From Saprospiraceae bacterium (GTDB taxonomy: Bacteria; Bacteroidota; Bacteroidia; Bacteroidales; JAIPBB01), in contig JAIPBB010000193.1 in assembly GCA_021739805.1 (NCBI GenBank), positions 1 to 10,248 on the forward strand: a stretch of 10,248 nt of DNA, given 5' to 3'. How positions within the stretch are numbered: the first letter of the stretch is position 1; each line of letters opens with the position of its first letter. The notes beneath the pieces are model-generated. The model was not told the DNA's origin. It did no database searches and saw nothing but the letters and a program-made list of their open reading frames with translations. Positions 6,031-10,248 of the stretch are shown here, in pieces. The translations under genes and the position numbers were made by a program.

Positions 6031-6789
6031 ATGAAGAAAGTATTACTATCAATAATAGCCGCTTTATTTGTTGTCTCCATTTCTCAGGCACAAGTTAGTG
6101 TAAAGGATTCAGTCATTTCAACAGCCTTTTTTACAGCCCATTATCAATATCAAATTCCGGGTGGTGATTTATCAGGAAGTTTTTTAGGAAGCTCAGGAAT
6201 TGGCAGTAGCTTTATGTACAAAACAAACAATAACTGGTTGTTTGGTTTTGACTATAACTTCTTTTTCAGGGATACAGTGAAAGGTTCAGATACGATTTTA
6301 AAAAATATTTCAACCAGCCTGGGCCAGGTTATTGACGGAAATGGAATTTATGCCGAAATTAATATGTACGAAAGAGGATTTTATTCCACTGCAAAAATCG
6401 GTAAGTTGTTTCCGGTTTTTGGTCCTAATGACAATTCAGGAATTTGTGTGATTGCCGGCGGAGGTTTGTTGCAACATAAAATACGAATCGAAAATACTGA
6501 TAATACTGCTCCACAATTATCCGGTGATTATAAAAAAGGTTATGATAGGCTCACAAATGGTTTTGCATTAAGTGAATTTGTCGGGTATATGTATATGGGC
6601 AACAGAAAGATTGTTAGCTTTTATGCAGGTTTTGAATTTGTACAGGCATGGACGCAAAGCCGCAGAGATTATGACTTTGTACTTATGGGAAAAGATGATA
6701 AAAAACGTTTTGATACCCTTTCAGGATTTAAATTCGGCTGGATAATTCCACTTTATAAGCGGAAGCCGCAAAAGTATTATTATAATTAG
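6031..6789 (+). CDS. Probable outer-membrane beta-barrel protein
   Basis: A 252-residue protein with a clear signal peptide (MKKVLLSIIAALFVVSISQA, cleavage after AQA near residue 20). The mature part has many short amphipathic strands rich in aromatic residues and Gly, separated by polar turns: WLFGFDYNFFF, GFYSTAKIGKLF, ICVIAGGGLLQHKI, SEFVGYMYMG, KIVSFYAGFEF, and a final GFKFGWIIPLY strand near the C-terminus. This fits a small Bacteroidota outer-membrane barrel of 8-10 strands. A basic tail (KRKPQKYYYN) follows the last strand, which is unusual for a BAM-signal end but not disqualifying. I recognise no specific family. It lies two genes before waaA on the same strand, separated by repeats and element A, so co-transcription with waaA is uncertain. 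Its role could be structural or transport. Confidence 0.75.
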   Translation: MKKVLLSIIAALFVVSISQAQVSVKDSVISTAFFTAHYQYQIPGGDLSGSFLGSSGIGSSFMYKTNNNWLFGFDYNFFFRDTVKGSDTILKNISTSLGQVIDGNGIYAEINMYERGFYSTAKIGKLFPVFGPNDNSGICVIAGGGLLQHKIRIENTDNTAPQLSGDYKKGYDRLTNGFALSEFVGYMYMGNRKIVSFYAGFEFVQAWTQSRRDYDFVLMGKDDKKRFDTLSGFKFGWIIPLYKRKPQKYYYN

Positions 6790-6850
6790 TGGTTAGAAGT
6801 TAGTATGTTAGTAGTTAGACTTTTAGTAGTTAGAAATTAGAAATTAGAAA
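6786..6850. repeat. TTAG-rich simple repeat
   Basis: Closely spaced GTTAG/ATTAG words at about 7-8 bp intervals (for example GTTAGAA, GTTAGTAT, GTTAGTA, and two ATTAGAA units at the end) run from the stop codon of the beta-barrel gene to element A. A shorter patch of the same kind (6945-6976) follows element A up to the next ATG. Together with element A these fill the whole 6790-6977 gap; no gene is seen there. Confidence 0.6.
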
Positions 6851-6856
6851 CAAAAA

Positions 6857-6938
6857 CTAGTCAAACCGAGTACCACGCCTTGATATGATTGAAAGTAGTT
6901 AAGAATTGAAGCGTGGTGTATCGAGGTTGACGGGTTGA
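6857..6938 (+). repeat. Structured repeat element, copy A
   Basis: An 82-bp element whose arms recur at 8928-9010. The left arm (6857-6885) contains X = TCAAACCG (6861-6868), Y = ACCACGC (6872-6878) and Z = CTTGATA (6879-6885). The right arm (6911-6938) contains Y' = GCGTGGT (6911-6917), Z' = TATCGAGG (6919-6926) and X' = CGGGTTGA (6931-6938). X pairs with X' (7 of 8), Y with Y' (7 of 7), and Z, with the C before it, pairs with Z' including one G-T wobble. The order X-Y-Z-Y'-Z'-X' is interleaved. The 25-bp centre (6886-6910) is unrelated to that of copy B. Its nature (REP-like, MITE-like or structured RNA) is not known. Confidence 0.8.
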
Positions 6939-6977
6939 AAAAGTAGTTGTTAGTATTTAGATTGTTAGAAATTAGAT

Positions 6978-7484
6978 ATGTGCAAGCTTATTTTAAAAAC
7001 AATGAATTTTGGACTTGTTGCCTTGACAGTTTTTCTTTTAACTCTTTTTCCAGTAACAAACTATGGACAAGTAATTGGAATTGACACAGCTAAGTTTATT
7101 GGACTAAAATCTGGTAAGCATGGAAGTAAAGAAAGATTTGAAAAATCTATAATAGTAATTTATCCTGATTCAACATTCATACAAAATCAGTATCACTCTG
7201 TTGGAACAAAATGCAAACTGAACATAGATATGTCTAGTCCTATACGGACATATGAGGGTTATTGGACTTTTGAAAAAGGGAATATCTTATTTTATAGAAA
7301 CCGTATTATTAATGATTCAAATTTAATTTATATTTTTAAAGTAAAATCAAATCAACTAAACTATAAATTTAAAAAAACTAATAATCGTACAAAGAAATAT
7401 TGGATTCATAATGATGCTGTTGAAACTTTTGATAAAATTTATGGAACAAAACCAATTATTCACTTTAGAAAAGTTGGCTCATAG
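6978..7484 (+). CDS. Small exported protein of unknown function
   Basis: A 168-residue protein that I do not assign to a family. The N-terminus is a signal peptide: two Lys residues, then a hydrophobic run (FGLVALTVFLLTLF) and a likely cleavage site after NYG near residue 30. The ATG at 6978 is preferred over the internal ATG at 7002 because it supplies the positive n-region. The mature part looks beta-rich, alternating charged and aromatic residues (SIIVIYPDSTFIQNQY, YEGYWTFEKGNILFYR, YIFKVKSNQLNYKFKK), as in small lipocalin-like or barrel-like envelope proteins, but no diagnostic motif supports that. It has one mature Cys and no lipobox. It starts directly after element A and its TTAG repeats, and lies 39 bp before waaA on the same strand, so the two are probably co-transcribed. 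A role in LPS is not implied by sequence. Confidence 0.7.
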   Translation: MCKLILKTMNFGLVALTVFLLTLFPVTNYGQVIGIDTAKFIGLKSGKHGSKERFEKSIIVIYPDSTFIQNQYHSVGTKCKLNIDMSSPIRTYEGYWTFEKGNILFYRNRIINDSNLIYIFKVKSNQLNYKFKKTNNRTKKYWIHNDAVETFDKIYGTKPIIHFRKVGS

Positions 7485-7523
7485 TATAAAATAAAATCGT
7501 AAAAATTAATCTATCATTTGATT

Positions 7524-8765
7524 ATGAAGTTTCTTTACAACTTTGGTATTCAGTTTTATTATATTGGAATTCTCATTGTAAGCATTTTTAATAAAAAAGC
7601 TGCTAAATGGATTAGCGGAAGGAAAGAAATCTTTATAAAAATAAAGTCTGAGATAAAAAATGATGAAAAAATTGTTTGGTTTCATTGTGCTTCATTAGGT
7701 GAATTCGAACAGGGAAGACCTGTAATAGAATTATTAAAAGCAAAATCTCCCGATTATAAAATTCTGATTACATTTTTCTCACCTTCGGGTTATGAAATAA
7801 GAAAAGGCTATGAAAATGCTGATTATGTGTATTACCTTCCACTTGATACGCCGCGAAATGCAAAGAAATTTATAAATATTGTAAAACCGGAATTTGCTGT
7901 TTTTGTTAAATATGAATTTTGGTTTAATTTCATTAGTCAGCTTAAAAAGAAAAATATCCCGGTATTTTATGTTTCAGCTATTTTCAGACCATCCCAGCAT
8001 TTTTTCAAATGGTATGGAGGCTGGTTTAGTAAAATGCTTGATAAAATATCCTATTTCTTTGTTCAAAACACCGAATCGCAAGAATTGCTTAACTCCATTG
8101 GAATTACAAATGTTGAAATAAGCGGAGACACCAGGTTCGACAGGGTTTTCGAAATTGCAAAACAAAAAAAGTCTTTTCCATTGATAGAGAAATTCAAAGC
8201 TGAATCAGAAATCATTATTGCCGGAAGCACATGGCCTGCAGATGAAATACTGATTTATGATTTATTGAAACAAGATTTTGAAAACATTAAATTCATTATT
8301 GCCCCTCATCAGGTTGATAATGCTCATGTTGATTCAATAATTAAAAACATTGGACAAAAGGTTTTAAAATATTCGGAAGCTACAACTGAAAATGTTAGTG
8401 ATTACAAAATATTGATAATTGACAGCATCGGAATTTTAAATAATCTGTATCAATACACTAAGCTTGCCTATATCGGTGGCGGATTTGGAGTGAGCATTCA
8501 TAATATCCAGGAACCTGCAACTTTTGCAAACCCTGTGGTTTTTGGACCAGAACACACAAAATTTGTTGAAGCGAAAGACTTAATTAAATTGGGTGGAGCC
8601 TTTTGTGTTCATAATTCAAATGAACTAATAGAAACCGTTAAGAAACTACTTTCCGATTCAGATTTTTATTTAAAATCATCAAACACCTGCAAAAACTATA
8701 TTGATGAGAAAAGGGGTGCAACGGAAATCATTGTGAATAAAATTCAAGTCTTAATTAATCTTTGA
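7524..8765 (+). CDS. waaA: 3-deoxy-D-manno-octulosonic acid (Kdo) transferase
   Basis: Lipid A Kdo transferase (WaaA/KdtA, glycosyltransferase family 30), which transfers Kdo from CMP-Kdo to the lipid A precursor on the cytoplasmic face of the inner membrane. About 413 residues from the ATG at 7524, normal for the family (an in-frame TTG at 7518 is less likely). An N-terminal hydrophobic segment (about 5-22) is the membrane anchor. The GT30 N-terminal domain carries WFHCASLGEFE, with the expected catalytic Glu at about residue 60, then ITFFSPSGYE, the YYLPLDTP block, and VKYEFWFN with the conserved second Glu. GDTRFDRV links to the C-terminal nucleotide-sugar domain: IIAGSTWPADE, IIAPHQV, and YIGGGFGVSIHNIQEPATFANPVVFGPEH (shown here as YIGGGF...HNIQEPA...VVFGPEH), whose HN-x-x-EPA is a family signature. 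It is intact. The 168-aa gene lies 39 bp upstream; the downstream gap holds repeats and then a convergent gene. Confidence 0.95.
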   Translation: MKFLYNFGIQFYYIGILIVSIFNKKAAKWISGRKEIFIKIKSEIKNDEKIVWFHCASLGEFEQGRPVIELLKAKSPDYKILITFFSPSGYEIRKGYENADYVYYLPLDTPRNAKKFINIVKPEFAVFVKYEFWFNFISQLKKKNIPVFYVSAIFRPSQHFFKWYGGWFSKMLDKISYFFVQNTESQELLNSIGITNVEISGDTRFDRVFEIAKQKKSFPLIEKFKAESEIIIAGSTWPADEILIYDLLKQDFENIKFIIAPHQVDNAHVDSIIKNIGQKVLKYSEATTENVSDYKILIIDSIGILNNLYQYTKLAYIGGGFGVSIHNIQEPATFANPVVFGPEHTKFVEAKDLIKLGGAFCVHNSNELIETVKKLLSDSDFYLKSSNTCKNYIDEKRGATEIIVNKIQVLINL

Positions 8766-8799
8766 TTTAGGAATCCTAATTCTTATTGGAATTTGTTGA

Positions 8800-8902
8800 A
8801 TTGTTTACCCTGTGGAATGTAAAACGAAGTGAATTATTCCATCAGGGTTCGATTGTTTACCCAAGGAATTTGAAACGAAGTGAATTATTCCAACAGGGTT
8901 CG
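8800..8902. repeat. Tandem pair of ~52-bp hairpin units
   Basis: Unit 1 (8800-8851) and unit 2 (8852-8902) both start ATTGTTTACCC and share AAACGAAGTGAATTATTCC and CAGGGTTCG. Each is a hairpin: in unit 1 ACCCTG+TGGAAT (8807-8818) pairs with ATTCCA (8836-8841) and CAGGGT (8843-8848) across one bulged T; in unit 2 ACCC and GGAAT pair with ATTCC and GGGT less perfectly. A truncated third start, ATTGTTAAATTG, follows at 8903. The pair begins 34 bp after the waaA stop and could help end waaA transcripts, but neither unit has a proper T-tract. Confidence 0.75.
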
Positions 8903-8927
8903 ATTGTTAAATTGTTAGCAATAAAAG

Positions 8928-9010
8928 CTAGTCAAACCGATTACCACGCCTTGATAACTTAGAAAATTAGAAAAAAATTGCAGCGTGGTGTATCGAGGTA
9001 GACGGGTTGA
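8928..9010 (+). repeat. Structured repeat element, copy B
   Basis: Second copy of the element at 6857-6938, same orientation. The left arm 8928-8956 differs from copy A at one base (GATTACC instead of GAGTACC); the right arm 8983-9010 also differs at one base (GTAGACGG instead of GTTGACGG). The 26-bp A-rich centre (8957-8982) is unrelated to that of copy A. All three complementary block pairs are kept: TCAAACCG/CGGGTTGA, ACCACGC/GCGTGGT and CTTGATA/TATCGAGG. It lies between the tandem hairpins and the convergent redoxin-like gene. Confidence 0.8.
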
Positions 9011-9166
9011 GAAATTAAATTGTTAAAGCTATATGTCCTTATGATTTTAGGATGCTAGATATTTTAGAAATTAATGTTTATTGTTAACAATCCCTTCTTA
9101 AATCTAAAATCGTTAATCCTTGTTCTTAAATCATTTTTTTGCTTTATTGTTTCATGAATAATCAAT
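9011..9166. other. Non-coding gap between converging genes
   Basis: No gene is seen on either strand. The gap has an AATTGTTAAAG patch (9019-9029), an 8-bp inverted pair GATTTTAG / CTAAAATC separated by about 50 bp, and two TTCTTAAATC copies near 9095 and 9123, in keeping with low-complexity intergenic repeats. The T7 run (9134-9140) and its surroundings show no convincing stem, so I call no intrinsic terminator for either converging gene. Confidence 0.5.
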
Positions 9167-10248
9167 CTAATTCAACAGTTCAACCAGTTTAGCATAAATT
9201 TCTGACTTAAATTTCGGACGAGAAATTATAATATTATTGCTGTCTAAAAGAAACATTGCAGGGGTAAGCCAGACATTATATTTATCAGCTAATTCGCTTT
9301 TAGCACCTTTTAAATCTGAGAGATTTGTCCAATTAACGTTTTGTTCTTTAATAGCTTTTTTCCATACTCTTTTATTATCTGTTACTGCTATAGCAATTAC
9401 TTCAAATCCAAGACTATCATACAATTCATAAACTTCTTTTATGTCAGGGAGAATGGCTTCGCAATTTTCGCAACCCGGCCCCCAAATAAATAATAATTTA
9501 ACTTTAGCATCAATGTCGTAAAAATCAACTTTTTTCAAATCTGTATTGTAGAATTTAATTTTTGGTGCAGGATTTCCTGGCTCTAAATTTTTTATTGATT
9601 CCACTTTTTTGTAATGTGCTGCAGCAATAACCGGGTCAGGATTTATAATCTTAGTGTAATGTTCTTCAATCAAATGCACATAAACCTTTTCCCAAACACT
9701 ATATTCGAAATTGGATATAAAAAGCTCCACAACATATTTGTAAATTTCAGGATTAACTGCAACTTTCGACAGAATAAAATCCAGGACTTCAATATATTCA
9801 TTTGTTGTGGCATTAGCAGTGAAGTTCCTCATATAATCGCTAATGGCTATATAAATAATTTCGCTTCTTAAAAGCCTGGTATCCTTAAAATTAAAATTAT
9901 CAAAGAAATGCTCTTTATAAAATTCCTTAGAAGTGTTATACGGCTTCGCACCAGGTATTTTCTTATATAAAAAGAAATCAGGCATTTGATAGGCTTCCAG
10001 TAAAGTTGCAACAAAACTTCCTTTGTTTTCAATTGCTAAATTATGTGCAAACACCATTATACTGTTGTTAAAGTTATTTACTTTCTCCTGAAGTTCATCC
10101 AGCTCCTTTGTGGGTTTTCCCTTGCTTTCCCTTAAAAGCTTGTTTCCTAACATTGACAATCTGTTTACACTGTCTTTAACCATAAACACATATTTCCAAT
10201 AGTCGAAAAGCACCTTGTTTTCATTTGATTCATAAACAATCATATTAC
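9167..10248 (-). CDS. TlpA/redoxin-like thiol-disulfide protein, N-terminus cut by window edge
   Basis: The minus-strand frame is open to the right edge. The first Met (ATG at 10243-10241) lies mid-domain with no signal peptide, so the gene almost certainly starts outside the window. The visible 358 residues are a mainly helical N-terminal part (about 1-215) and a C-terminal thioredoxin-fold domain (about 222-358). The latter opens with EPGNPAPKIKFYN, has the active site WGPGCENCEAILP (Cys 258 and 261, numbered from that Met), a strand EVIAIAVTDN, and the cis-proline motif LTPAMFLLDS (Pro 328). This fits the Bacteroidota arrangement of a DUF4369/DUF5106-type N-terminal region fused to a TlpA/AhpC-TSA-like domain, usually an exported lipoprotein or periplasmic protein of about 450-500 residues. 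Both Cys residues are present, so it should be redox-active. It converges on waaA with a repeat-filled gap between them. Confidence 0.85.
   Translation of the reverse strand, partial: NMIVYESNENKVLFDYWKYVFMVKDSVNRLSMLGNKLLRESKGKPTKELDELQEKVNNFNNSIMVFAHNLAIENKGSFVATLLEAYQMPDFFLYKKIPGAKPYNTSKEFYKEHFFDNFNFKDTRLLRSEIIYIAISDYMRNFTANATTNEYIEVLDFILSKVAVNPEIYKYVVELFISNFEYSVWEKVYVHLIEEHYTKIINPDPVIAAAHYKKVESIKNLEPGNPAPKIKFYNTDLKKVDFYDIDAKVKLLFIWGPGCENCEAILPDIKEVYELYDSLGFEVIAIAVTDNKRVWKKAIKEQNVNWTNLSDLKGAKSELADKYNVWLTPAMFLLDSNNIIISRPKFKSEIYAKLVELLN

Noticed and set aside
5859..6098. Small + strand ORF ahead of the beta-barrel gene
   Set aside because: It begins with TTG, overlaps the signal-peptide region of the gene at 6031 in another frame, has no recognisable pattern, and covers that gene's promoter region.
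7518..7523. TTG start for waaA
   Set aside because: It adds only Met-Ile before an ATG (7524) that gives a normal family N-terminus.
8767..8779. Palindrome TTAGGAATCCTAA as waaA terminator
   Set aside because: It is only 6 bp per arm with a one-base centre and no following T-run, so it would not form a stable RNA hairpin.
8800..8902. CRISPR array
   Set aside because: Only two units, directly adjacent with no unique spacers between them, and no cas genes in the window.
6857..9010. Elements A and B as integron attC sites
   Set aside because: Conserved ends with a variable centre and near-matches to RYYYAAC (GTCAAAC) and GTTRRRY (GTTGAAA/GTTGAGA) are suggestive, but each end misses the consensus by one base, the ends do not pair properly with each other, no integrase is visible, and the enclosed segment is a core LPS gene pair rather than a compact cassette.
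9614..9871. + strand ORF opposite the redoxin-like gene
   Set aside because: It is antisense to a well-supported thioredoxin-fold gene and has no signal or domain of its own.
1..10248. A complete novel defence or mobile-element system
   Set aside because: No transposase, recombinase, nuclease, reverse transcriptase, toxin-antitoxin pair or phage gene can be recognised; the unusual content is limited to intergenic repeats and the sorting-domain remnant.

Overview
The window looks like chromosomal DNA of an AT-rich member of the Bacteroidota. Four things support this: two exported proteins ending in type IX secretion (T9SS) C-terminal sorting domains plus a stray third copy; a DUF4468-type protein; start codons preceded by A/T-rich leaders instead of Shine-Dalgarno sequences; and TAnnTTTG-type -7 promoter boxes. 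Genus or species cannot be told from the sequence.

Layout. Positions 1-219 are a non-coding leader with a long inverted repeat. Positions 220-2901 encode a large secreted protein (two LamG-like domains, a long beta-rich region, a pre-sorting-domain module and a T9SS sorting domain). Positions 2989-3534 encode a small exported DUF4468-like protein. Positions 3535-4149 hold a short tandem repeat, a perfect hairpin, an orphan sorting-domain remnant whose end runs into a palindrome cluster, and a strong intrinsic-terminator hairpin. Positions 4150-5685 encode a second T9SS cargo protein with a repetitive beta-propeller-like body. A repeat island unlike its surroundings follows (5688-5850), then a probable outer-membrane beta-barrel protein (6031-6789), a small exported protein of unknown function (6978-7484) and the lipid A Kdo transferase waaA/kdtA (7524-8765). 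On the minus strand, converging on waaA, is the C-terminal part of a TlpA/redoxin-like thiol-disulfide protein (9167 to the right edge).

The genes do not form one pathway. They share an envelope theme: secreted T9SS cargo, an outer-membrane protein, LPS core synthesis and a probable periplasmic redox protein. Most + strand genes are separated by 85-350 bp gaps and look like single transcription units. Only the 168-aa gene and waaA (39 bp apart) look co-transcribed.

The most unusual content is between the genes. Two copies of an approximately 82-bp structured element (6857-6938 and 8928-9010), in the same orientation, flank the waaA pair. Their arms are nearly identical while their centres differ, and complementary blocks lie in an interleaved, pseudoknot-like order. 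A tandem pair of about 52-bp hairpin units (8800-8902), TTAG/AATTGTT simple repeats and several perfect inverted repeats complete the picture. I found no tRNA, rRNA, CRISPR array, transposase or recognisable defence system.
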